A stretch of 9,256 bases of DNA from positions 1 to 9,256 of the forward strand of contig JAUYJZ010000046.1 of assembly GCA_030698465.1 (NCBI GenBank). Direction: 5' to 3'. Both the position numbers and the translations under genes were made by a program. Of this stretch, positions 1-5,752 are shown in pieces (the stretch's first letter is position 1; each line of letters starts with the position of its first letter). A model generated the notes under the pieces. The model was given only the letters and a program-made list of their open reading frames with translations. It made no database searches and was not told where the DNA came from. Source of the stretch: a bacterium. Its GTDB lineage: Bacteria > Patescibacteriota > Minisyncoccia > Minisyncoccales > UBA10102.

Positions 1-326
1 CCTACAATGGTGCCTTGGCACTCTGAAAAAAAGATATCTGTCTCTGAAGTAAGCTCTTGCTTCTTTTTAAGCAAGGGAGAAACCATTCTCAATGGTATCC
101 CCGGGCTTTTTATAACAACATCATAGTTTTTAATAGCACTGAGATAGTCTATGCCCAGATGCAGCTTCACTCCTTTTCTTGGAAGATGTGCCAAGGTTTC
201 TTTTTGATCAGCTACACCAAAAACCTTGCTCGGGAACTGTTTTCGCAAAAAGCGATAGACGTCTCTCCCCTCTCTTGCAAATCCCAAAATGAGTATCTTT
301 TTGTTTTGCAATTCCTTTATGGTCAT
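1..326 (-). CDS. murD: UDP-N-acetylmuramoyl-alanine--glutamate ligase, N-terminal part (probably the L-Glu-adding MurD2 type); runs off the left edge
   Basis: Mur ligases of this type add glutamate to UDP-MurNAc-L-Ala in the cytoplasm. About 108 codons are present, read leftwards from ATG at 326-324. The start reads MTIKELQNKKILILGFAREG, a Rossmann-like N-terminal UDP-binding domain with a GxxxxG turn, followed by a VIKSPGIP segment and a TSETDIFF segment near residues 94-101, the usual MurD pattern just before the ATP P-loop. The window ends at QGTIVG, where the GTxGKS/T loop would follow, so the catalytic centre is not visible. Its ATG overlaps the murL stop by 4 bp (ATGA), implying translational coupling. 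Because MurL needs the L,L-dipeptide substrate, this copy is inferred to use L-Glu rather than D-Glu; the N-terminal domain alone cannot prove that. Very likely MurD family; the subtype is less certain. Confidence 0.85.
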   Translation of the reverse strand, partial: MTIKELQNKKILILGFAREGRDVYRFLRKQFPSKVFGVADQKETLAHLPRKGVKLHLGIDYLSAIKNYDVVIKSPGIPLRMVSPLLKKKQELTSETDIFFSECQGTIV

Positions 327-1666
327 TTCACGCTTTCTTTCAAGATTGCTTTAAACCTTTGAGGGAGGAAATGCTGACTGTTCCAAGCATGCAATAAGGG
401 ATGGTCGCTTTTTGTCTGTAGAGCCAATGCAATTCTGCACTCCTTTGTCGTGCCCACGCACTCAAAGGGTTTGAATTTTCGTTTGCCGGTTAACTCATCA
501 AGCAAGGGCTTTAGCTTTTTGTCTTTGAGCAAGTTTTTCTTGAAGATTGCAGTGGTTTTCTTTTCTCCGGCAAAGGGATACAGGGCGAGAAATACAAACA
601 GACACTTTGAGCATTTGCCGCACCATTTCCCCGTTGGCTTCTTTCTTCCTGATTTTGTCTTGTTCGCTTCGTTACAGCTTAGAAAAGCAGAAAAGTACTT
701 TGGATATCTTGAGAAGATTTTTGCTATCTGCAGCTCATACAAAGGACGCAAAAAGCTGAAGTATTCAATCTCTTTTGCAAGATATTTTTTTGCATATGCC
801 CTAAATTTCTTTTCAAACTCGTAGGTTTTTGAATATTGGTGGTTAATCATCTTTCCCAGATACTTTACATTTCCTTCATTAGAGCTCCGCTCGTTAGAAG
901 GGGCAATGTATTTTTGGTTAAAGATGACGGCACAGAGAAAGGAAAGAAAAGCAAGATAGGCAGAAAAGGGTGTGTGCCCATTGAGATATCCTTTGCGGTT
1001 AAGCTCCAGGAGCCGGGGATCAATGGTGCGCTGTACCACCACTGGTTTTCCTACCTTACCCAGGGCAAGGATGCGAAGTTGCTCTGGTTTTGGATTAAGA
1101 AGAAAAGGCCGTATTGGCATTCCTGCCTTTTTGAGCAGTTCTAGGGTAACGGCCGCATCCTTTCCCCCACCCACCGGAACCAGCGTCCTTTCTCTCAAAC
1201 TTACTCTCGGTAAGGCAGCAAACTGACCGAGAGTAAGTTTTGTACTCGGCGAGGAGGTGATGGTGAGGAAGTTTTTCTTGGTAAACCCAGCACCAATTTT
1301 TTTAGAAAAATGGTGCTGGGTAAAGTTAATCTTGTTTTCAAAGAAGTACTCTCCCATTCCTTGGATGATGAGATCTTTGAACCAGGAGATTTGTTCTTTG
1401 TTTAGCGAACCTGCCTCAATAACAATCTCAGGGGAGCAGGTTGCCTTCCAGTAGCTGAGCATTTCAACCAAACCTAAATGAAAAACAAGATTCTTAATGT
1501 CTTGATGTTCTTTTGGCACATCTTTTATCACCACCTTGGGGGCAAAAGAAATATCCGGAGGTATTACAAAGTCAAAGGAGATATGGAGGTCTCTCCCGAT
1601 ATGTTTATATGTGTATCCTCGATAGAAAAACCGAGGATATTTTTTTCTTAGAGCGGTTGCATTCAT
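323..1666 (-). CDS. murL: UDP-N-acetyl-alpha-D-muramoyl-L-alanyl-L-glutamate epimerase (MurL)
   Basis: MurL converts the terminal L-Glu of UDP-MurNAc-L-Ala-L-Glu to D-Glu using ATP, giving the normal peptidoglycan precursor without glutamate racemase; the family was characterised in Xanthomonas. From ATG at 1666 the protein has 447 aa. Visible signatures are YPRFFYRGY near the N-terminus, a PP-loop-like VPVGGGKDAAVTLELLKKAG (about residues 163-182), SNERSSNEGN (257-266), NHQYSKTYEFE (275-285) and a cysteine cluster WCGKCSKC (348-355) with further Cys near 331, 403 and 410, perhaps a metal site. An in-frame ATG at 1807 would extend it by 47 codons across the mraY end and palindromic repeats, so the start at 1666 is preferred; no Shine-Dalgarno is seen there. 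Two palindromes lie in the coding sequence (about residues 117-129 and 143-156). The stop overlaps murD by 4 bp. Confidence 0.85.
   Translation of the reverse strand: MNATALRKKYPRFFYRGYTYKHIGRDLHISFDFVIPPDISFAPKVVIKDVPKEHQDIKNLVFHLGLVEMLSYWKATCSPEIVIEAGSLNKEQISWFKDLIIQGMGEYFFENKINFTQHHFSKKIGAGFTKKNFLTITSSPSTKLTLGQFAALPRVSLRERTLVPVGGGKDAAVTLELLKKAGMPIRPFLLNPKPEQLRILALGKVGKPVVVQRTIDPRLLELNRKGYLNGHTPFSAYLAFLSFLCAVIFNQKYIAPSNERSSNEGNVKYLGKMINHQYSKTYEFEKKFRAYAKKYLAKEIEYFSFLRPLYELQIAKIFSRYPKYFSAFLSCNEANKTKSGRKKPTGKWCGKCSKCLFVFLALYPFAGEKKTTAIFKKNLLKDKKLKPLLDELTGKRKFKPFECVGTTKECRIALALQTKSDHPLLHAWNSQHFLPQRFKAILKESVK
1197..1240. repeat. Perfect 15-bp inverted repeat inside murL
   Basis: The arms AAACTTACTCTCGGT (1197-1211) and ACCGAGAGTAAGTTT (1226-1240) match perfectly around a 14-nt loop. 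The repeat encodes murL residues of about 143-156 (KLTLGQ...LPRVS), just before the conserved VPVGGGKD motif. Chance expectation for arms this long in 9 kb is roughly 0.0002 under equal base frequencies. I see no clean flanking direct repeat, and the ends do not follow the CCC...GGG pattern of the other elements, so it may be a different class or an altered copy. Confidence 0.75.
1282..1324. repeat. Palindromic micro-insertion in murL with TAAA flanking direct repeat
   Basis: The arms ACCCAGCACCA (1285-1295) and TGGTGCTGGGT (1311-1321) are perfect over 11 bp around a 15-nt AT-rich loop. The core runs CCC...GGG (1286-1320) and is bordered on both sides by TAAA (1282-1285 and 1321-1324), in direct orientation. 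Core plus one flank is 39 bp, so the element adds exactly 13 codons (QHHFSKKIGAGFT). Removing it in silico leaves ...KINFTKKNFL..., still in frame. Confidence 0.7.
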
Positions 1667-1690
1667 ATATTGTAATAATATTGTGCCGGT

Positions 1691-1730
1691 GCGATTTTTT
1701 ACGCTCAGCAGGGACGCTTCGCTAAATCGC
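1691..1730. repeat. Imperfect inverted repeat in the mraY-murL gap
   Basis: GCGATTT (1691-1697) pairs with AAATCGC (1724-1730). The interior contains ACGCTCAGC and ACGCTTCGCT, which give alternative short stems. It lies directly next to another palindrome (1733-1758), so nearly the whole gap between mraY and murL consists of hairpin-forming sequence. There is no T-tract that would make it an obvious terminator for the minus strand. Confidence 0.5.
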
Positions 1731-1732
1731 CC

Positions 1733-1758
1733 GTGAAAGCAAAGCAGTTTGCTTTCAC
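1733..1758. repeat. Perfect 11-bp palindrome over the mraY stop codon
   Basis: GTGAAAGCAAA (1733-1743) and TTTGCTTTCAC (1748-1758) pair perfectly around the 4-nt loop GCAG. The mraY stop TGA (1757-1755, minus strand) lies within the right arm. In mraY mRNA this forms a stable hairpin starting at the stop codon, but no U-tract follows, so it could stabilise the RNA or act as a mobile palindromic repeat rather than a terminator. Confidence 0.65.
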
Positions 1759-2858
1759 CCAATGAGACGTATTGCAACTCCGACAAAAGCAGCGACAATC
1801 CCCACAATCCAAAATCGCATGGTTACCTTAGTGGAAGGCCAACCCTTGCCTTCAAAGTGATGATGGATGGGGGCTGCCAAGAATACTTTTTTGCCTTTTC
1901 TTAGTTTCTTTGAGGCAACCTGGATGATGACGGAACCCGATTCTGCAACCAAAAGAATGCCAATAATAGGCAATACCATGACAGAATCGGTGAGAAAGGC
2001 GACAACGGTTAAGGTTGCGGTTAGTCCCATAATGCCTGTTTCTCCCATGTAGAAGCGAGCCGGTGGAATGTTGAACCACAAGAAAGCAAGCACAGCCCCG
2101 ACAATGGCAAAACAAAGGGTGGCCAAGTCAATCTGTTGTTGGGAAAGGGAAATTAATCCATATGCGGTAAAGATGGAGGCGAAAGCCCCGCCAGAAAGTC
2201 CATCAATGCCATCAATGACTCCCCCGGAATAGGTGGCTAACATGACCAAGACAAAGAAAGGAATCATGAGCCACCCTAAAAACACATCTCCCACAAAAGG
2301 AACATAAACTGAGTCCCAGCCTAATTTGCCAAAGAACCACCATGCACCAGCAAGGCCGATAAGGGAGACTAGGGTGAACCTTAACCTTAAGGACAATCCC
2401 CCTGCAGTATACTTGCTTATCTCTTCCCATAGAGAACGAAGAAGGCGGTTGGTGGGGGCAGAAAGAACCTGGAGAATGTCATCTAAAAATCCAACTGCAG
2501 AGGCTGCAACCAGGGTTGCTAAAGGCAACCAGGTCTCAGATCGTGAAAAGAAATTAAGTTCTTTAAACCAGGGGTTTCCTGTCTTTGACAAAAGAAAGAA
2601 GACCAAAGCAAGGAGAGGGGGCGTTATCCAAATCAATACTCCTCCGAAGCGAGGCGTCTTTATTTCTCCTTCCTGGTGGAACTTTTTAAAAATTGGGAGA
2701 CCTCCGCCTCCCATTGCCTCTTGTCTCACCTGTTTTCGCCAGAGTTTGTATTTGTATAGAATAGTGGTGAGCCATGGGGTAAGGAGAAAAGCAACCAAAA
2801 AAGCGGAACTCGCCATGAGAGCAATCTTAATGACCGAAAAGGAAAGCAGAGGAATCAT
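1755..2858 (-). CDS. mraY: Phospho-N-acetylmuramoyl-pentapeptide-transferase (MraY)
   Basis: This membrane enzyme transfers phospho-MurNAc-pentapeptide from UDP to undecaprenyl phosphate, forming lipid I on the cytoplasmic face. The 367-aa length is usual for the family. The sequence is strongly hydrophobic with about ten membrane segments. Motifs in order are TPRFGG (68-73), FLDDILQ (124-130, the Asp pair of the DDxxK motif but with Gln instead of Lys), GGVIDGIDGL (212-221), FNIPPARFYMGETG (262-275, usually MGDTG) and the signature PIHHHFEGKGWPSTKV (330-345), with the HHH cluster intact. These substitutions probably reflect a lineage variant because the whole fold pattern is preserved. It starts 3 nt after the upstream S11 peptidase gene, with no clear Shine-Dalgarno, which suggests coupled translation. 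Confidence 0.93.
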   Translation of the reverse strand: MIPLLSFSVIKIALMASSAFLVAFLLTPWLTTILYKYKLWRKQVRQEAMGGGGLPIFKKFHQEGEIKTPRFGGVLIWITPPLLALVFFLLSKTGNPWFKELNFFSRSETWLPLATLVAASAVGFLDDILQVLSAPTNRLLRSLWEEISKYTAGGLSLRLRFTLVSLIGLAGAWWFFGKLGWDSVYVPFVGDVFLGWLMIPFFVLVMLATYSGGVIDGIDGLSGGAFASIFTAYGLISLSQQQIDLATLCFAIVGAVLAFLWFNIPPARFYMGETGIMGLTATLTVVAFLTDSVMVLPIIGILLVAESGSVIIQVASKKLRKGKKVFLAAPIHHHFEGKGWPSTKVTMRFWIVGIVAAFVGVAIRLIG

Positions 2859-2861
2859 TTC

Positions 2862-3836
2862 TTAAAAGCTGTAGGAGTTAAAGACCCAGTTCACTAGATT
2901 TTGCATGTCTTTGAATCTGTTGCCCGAGCCCAAAATTACGTTCACCAAGTATCCCTTCCCTTTGGGGCTTTCCAGCACCAAGACAAGAGCTCCCCCTGCT
3001 TCAGGTGTCCAGCCGGTCTTTCCTCCCAGTACTTTGGTGGGCCAACCATTCGTGGATAAAAGTTCGTTGGTATTTACCATGGTGTGGTGGAATTTCCCAT
3101 TTGTTGTGTATAGAGGATATTCTTTAAGCCCCAGAATTTCAAACACAGAGGGATAAAAAGTTTTAAGAGCTCTGGTGAGTAAAAAGAGGTCTCGGGCAGT
3201 AGAATAATTCACGGATTCCTCGGGAACGTCGGGGTCCAGTCCTGCGTGGTTCACAAAAAAGGTATTTTCCAGGCCCAGAAACTCGGCTTCCTGATTCATT
3301 AAGGTAAGAAAGTTTGCCATGCCTATTTTTAAAGCAAAGGCGGCAGAGGCGTCATTAGAAGATTCCATGAGCATGGGATGCAAGAGATCAAAATGTGTGA
3401 ATCGATCTCCCTCCCGCAACTGCCCAAAGTTTTCTTCCTCAAGAACTGCTGCTCGAGAAATGACAATCTCGTCTTCCAAAGGATAATGGCGGGCCACCAC
3501 TAAAGCCCCCATGAGTTTGGTTAAAGAGGCAATGGCAAGCTTTTTGTCCGTGTCTTTTTCAAAGAGAGATTTGGTTTCTTGAGTTCCTTCATTTACAAAC
3601 AAGGAAAGCGCAGACGAAGCCCCTAGTTCCAATAAGGCCGCACCCTGCCTTTTTATAGGCAACACTTCTTGTACCTTGGCCTCCAGGGCTGCCTGGGCAG
3701 CGAATATTTGGGGGTTGCTGGCAAGTTCAGACCACAAAAAGAAGTTCTCTAAATGATTTCCCGCAACGTTTACCGTCCACCATAAAGGCAAGCTCAAAAC
3801 AAACACACCGAGAAAGATTTTGAGGTTGACGGTCAT
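2862..3836 (-). CDS. D-alanyl-D-alanine carboxypeptidase, peptidase family S11 (PBP5/DacA-like)
   Basis: Family S11 penicillin-binding proteins remove the terminal D-Ala from peptidoglycan stem peptides outside the membrane. The 324-aa protein begins with an uncleaved signal or membrane anchor (about residues 6-24). All three active-site motifs are present: SLTK (104-107, nucleophile Ser104 and Lys107), SSN (159-161) and GGKTG (271-275). Only about 50 residues follow KTG, so the C-terminal beta domain and amphipathic anchor of E. coli PBP5 are missing, and anchoring is probably N-terminal. The start overlaps the aspS stop by 4 bp (ATGA), and the gene ends 3 nt before mraY, placing it in the precursor operon. 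An endopeptidase activity is possible but cannot be told from sequence. Confidence 0.92.
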   Translation of the reverse strand: MTVNLKIFLGVFVLSLPLWWTVNVAGNHLENFFLWSELASNPQIFAAQAALEAKVQEVLPIKRQGAALLELGASSALSLFVNEGTQETKSLFEKDTDKKLAIASLTKLMGALVVARHYPLEDEIVISRAAVLEEENFGQLREGDRFTHFDLLHPMLMESSNDASAAFALKIGMANFLTLMNQEAEFLGLENTFFVNHAGLDPDVPEESVNYSTARDLFLLTRALKTFYPSVFEILGLKEYPLYTTNGKFHHTMVNTNELLSTNGWPTKVLGGKTGWTPEAGGALVLVLESPKGKGYLVNVILGSGNRFKDMQNLVNWVFNSYSF

Positions 3837-5224
3837 TTTTTCTTCAATTTCTTCTTTGTTACCTCAAGGTGAAGTTCTTTGAGCTGTTCTGGGGAAACTT
3901 CACTGGGGCTATTCATCATTAAGTCTTGAGCATCCCCTGTTTTTGGAAAAGGAATAACCTCTCGGATATTAGGTTCGTTAAGCAATATGGCAAAGAGTCG
4001 GTCAACACCTGAAGCAATCCCTCCGTGGGGCGGAACCCCATATTCGAATGCCTCGAGGAGATGTCCGAACTTTTCTTTCACATCCTTTGTTTCATTCCCC
4101 ATTGTTTCAAATACAGCTTGGAGCATGTCTGGCCGATATGTTCTCAAGCTCCCCCCTGCAATCTCGTATCCATTGAGCACGAGGTCATATTGGAAAGCAA
4201 GAATACGTTCTGGATGTTTTCTAATTTCTTCAATGTCCTCTGTTTGGGGACGAGTGAAAGGATGATGCACTGCATCCCATCTTTTTTCTTGTTCTTTCCA
4301 TTCAAACATTGGAAAATCAACGACGAATGCAAAGGCAAGCTCGTCTGGATTGTTTTTGTCTTTTCTGAGATCCGGCTTGTCTGATTGATACTTTTCCATT
4401 ACTTCCTTGTATGAAAGCCGGGGGAATGGGTTTTCTTGAATCTTCTTTTCTGGGAAGAGTTCACGAATCAATCCTGTATACAGGCGTTCTAGCAATTGGA
4501 GAATTTCTTCCTGGTCGGCAAAAGACATTTCAATGTCGAGCTGGGTGAATTCTGGTTGCCGGTCTGCTCTTGGGTCTTCATCTCGAAAACATCTCACGAT
4601 TTGAAAGTATCGTTCTACCCCCGCCACTTGCAAGAGCTGTTTGTACTGCTGTGGGCTCTGGGGAAGAGCGTAGAATTTCCCTGGATAGAGACGTGAGGGA
4701 ATAAGGTAATCTCGCGCACCCTCTGGAGTAGATTTGCTGATAACTGGAGTTTCCACCTCAGTGAATCCTTCTTTAAGCAAGGTTTCTCGCATGTATTGCA
4801 AAGATAGGTTGCGCATCTTTAAGTTGCGCTGCATTCTCGGCCTTCTCAAGTCAAGATATCGGTATTGAAGGCGTTTTTCCTCACTGATATCATAACCATC
4901 CTTTTCAATATCAAAAGGCAGGGTTTTCGCTTGAGAGAGCACGGTAAGTTTTGAGGCGGCAATCTCAACTGAGCCAGTAGAAAGTTCAGGATTCCTCATA
5001 TTCTCTGGCCGTTCTTTCACCTCCCCCTCTATCTCTACCACCCATTCTGGGCGAACAGGTTCTACTTCTTTTGAGGATTTGAATACAATTTGAACTATTC
5101 CTGCTCGGTCTCTGAAATCCAAGAAAACCAGTTTTCCATGGTTTCTTCTTGTTTGAATCCATCCGGCTAATTTCACCTTCTCCCCTACCTTTTTTGGGGT
5201 TTCTATTGTGAGAATTCGTTGCAT
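3833..5224 (-). CDS. aspS: Aspartyl-tRNA synthetase, bacterial type lacking the GAD insertion domain
   Basis: This class II synthetase charges tRNA-Asp (and possibly tRNA-Asn). From ATG at 5224 it has 463 aa. The N-terminal OB-fold anticodon-binding domain includes GWIQTRRNHGKLVFLDFRDR (21-40). Motif 1 surrounds VETPVISKSTPEGARDYL (about 157-174), motif 2 is FRDEDPRADRQPEF (213-226), and motif 3 is GIASGVDRLF (402-411). HHPFT and PKTGDAQD are typical of bacterial AspRS. Bacterial enzymes usually have about 590 aa because a roughly 130-aa GAD domain sits between motifs 2 and 3; here only a short linker (about 281-295) remains. His29 sits where E. coli has Leu and some non-discriminating bacterial enzymes have His. 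An in-frame ATG at 5299 lies inside the upstream terminator and promoter, so 5224 is chosen. It is the first gene of the minus operon. Confidence 0.94.
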   Translation of the reverse strand: MQRILTIETPKKVGEKVKLAGWIQTRRNHGKLVFLDFRDRAGIVQIVFKSSKEVEPVRPEWVVEIEGEVKERPENMRNPELSTGSVEIAASKLTVLSQAKTLPFDIEKDGYDISEEKRLQYRYLDLRRPRMQRNLKMRNLSLQYMRETLLKEGFTEVETPVISKSTPEGARDYLIPSRLYPGKFYALPQSPQQYKQLLQVAGVERYFQIVRCFRDEDPRADRQPEFTQLDIEMSFADQEEILQLLERLYTGLIRELFPEKKIQENPFPRLSYKEVMEKYQSDKPDLRKDKNNPDELAFAFVVDFPMFEWKEQEKRWDAVHHPFTRPQTEDIEEIRKHPERILAFQYDLVLNGYEIAGGSLRTYRPDMLQAVFETMGNETKDVKEKFGHLLEAFEYGVPPHGGIASGVDRLFAILLNEPNIREVIPFPKTGDAQDLMMNSPSEVSPEQLKELHLEVTKKKLKKK

Positions 5225-5234
5225 AAAATATAAA

Positions 5235-5275
5235 CTATCCTTGAGGTAGGATAGCATAAAATCTCGGCAATTCAA
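5235..5275 (-). promoter_or_regulatory. Putative sigma70-type promoter of the aspS-mur operon, with an overlapping hairpin
   Basis: On the minus strand TTGAAT (5275-5270) is followed after 16 bp by TATCCT (5253-5248), preceded by TGC as an extended -10. Transcription would begin near 5241, about 17 nt before the aspS ATG. CTATCC (5254-5249) and GGATAG (5240-5235) form a 6-bp inverted repeat over the -10 and the start site, which could be an operator or a 5' UTR stem. A weak AAGGA lies in this stem, about 12 nt upstream of the start codon. Confidence 0.55.
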
Positions 5276-5281
5276 ACTCTT

Positions 5282-5321
5282 AAAAAACAAGAGGACCACC
5301 TTGTGGGGTAATCCTCTTGTT
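5282..5321 (-). terminator. Intrinsic (rho-independent) terminator after the proline-rich gene
   Basis: Read on the minus strand, AACAAGAGGA (5321-5312) pairs with TCCTCTTGTT (5295-5286). An inner CCAC/GTGG stem (5306-5303 with 5299-5296) closes a short loop. A run of T residues (5287-5282) follows the stem. The structure lies 15 bp after the stop of the proline-rich gene, ends the thpR-murC unit and separates it from the aspS promoter. Confidence 0.85.
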
Positions 5322-5335
5322 GTATAAACCCTTAC

Positions 5336-5650
5336 TTAGATTCCTGTATTTCCTCCTGTAAACGAACCTGGAGGTGGTGGTGGAGGAGGTGGAGGAGTCG
5401 GCCGCTGCGGTGGTGGAGGAGGTATAAAGGGTGACCTTGGAGGTGCCATAGGAGGAGGCGGAGGAACTGGTCTTTGAGGCTCCGGCCTCATTGGTGGCAT
5501 TGGAGGAGGAGGTGTTTGAGGCATCTTAAAGGAAGGAGGTTGCGGTCCCTGCGGAGTTTTTGGAGGATTATCCCCTCCCCTGCTCTTTGCCAGATACCAT
5601 ACTACGGCCGCCACCACCACGATGACAACGAATATTAAAAGAATAGTCAT
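5336..5650 (-). CDS. Small membrane-anchored proline-rich protein of unknown function
   Basis: The 104-aa protein starts with a single hydrophobic segment (about residues 2-20, TILLIFVVIVVVAAVVWYL) followed by KSR, predicting an N-in anchor with the rest outside by the positive-inside rule reversed for a signal anchor, although the topology is not certain. Residues of about 28-95 are extremely rich in proline, with runs of four, five and nine Pro separated by Met, Arg, Gln, Thr and Ser; a short GSFTGGNTGI tail follows. I recognise no domain. Polyproline tracts of this kind stall ribosomes and normally need EF-P, whose gene begins at the right edge of this window. The gene sits 66 nt after murC and directly before the terminator, so it is probably co-transcribed with murC and could act at the cell envelope; that role is inference. 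Confidence 0.75.
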   Translation of the reverse strand: MTILLIFVVIVVVAAVVWYLAKSRGGDNPPKTPQGPQPPSFKMPQTPPPPMPPMRPEPQRPVPPPPPMAPPRSPFIPPPPPQRPTPPPPPPPPPGSFTGGNTGI

Positions 5651-5716
5651 GAATATGTTTTGTTATTTATACGTTCTCGACCTCTTCTCTTATTTTCCCC
5701 CTGAAGATATGGCGTG

Positions 5717-5752
5717 TCAACCCTTCACCTTTTGAGAAAGGTGAAGGGTCAA
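5717..5752. repeat. Palindromic micro-insertion over the murC stop codon, flanked by TCAA
   Basis: CCCTTCACCTTT (5721-5732) and AAAGGTGAAGGG (5737-5748) are perfect 12-bp arms around TGAG. TCAA flanks both sides in direct orientation (5717-5720 and 5749-5752). The core again runs CCC...GGG. Core plus one flank is 32 bp, which is not a multiple of three, and the murC stop TGA (5719-5717) lies in the distal flank copy, so the element defines the present murC C-terminus. No T-tract follows on the minus strand. Confidence 0.75.

Noticed and set aside
57..362. A 101-codon open frame on the plus strand at the left edge
   Set aside because: It is antisense to the murD start, which is supported by family motifs and the ATGA overlap with murL.
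895..924. Imperfect inverted repeat CCTTC...GAAGG in murL
   Set aside because: Only about 9 of 13 positions pair, and the segment encodes the conserved SNERSSNEGN motif, so protein constraint explains it.
1614..1646. Terminator-like hairpin on the plus strand (TATCCTCG, 10-nt loop, CGAGGATA, then seven T)
   Set aside because: No plus-strand gene reads into it; it lies in the coding sequence of the YPRFFYRGY motif of murL on the other strand, which explains the sequence.
1667..1807. A 47-codon N-terminal extension of MurL
   Set aside because: It would overlap the end of mraY and translate palindromic repeats; family similarity begins near the ATG at 1666.
1937..1990. 9-bp inverted repeat CCGATTCTG/CAGAATCGG in mraY
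   Set aside because: The 36-nt loop and absence of flanking repeats make a chance match in coding sequence plausible.
2326..2865. A 179-codon open frame on the plus strand
   Set aside because: It is antisense to mraY, whose motifs are clear; the product is compositionally odd and has no recognisable domain.
5225..5299. A 25-codon N-terminal extension of AspRS
   Set aside because: It covers the promoter and part of the terminator; AspRS homology begins at MQRILTIETPKK.
5721..5748. The murC-end hairpin as a terminator
   Set aside because: No T-tract follows on the minus strand, and a convincing terminator lies after the next gene.
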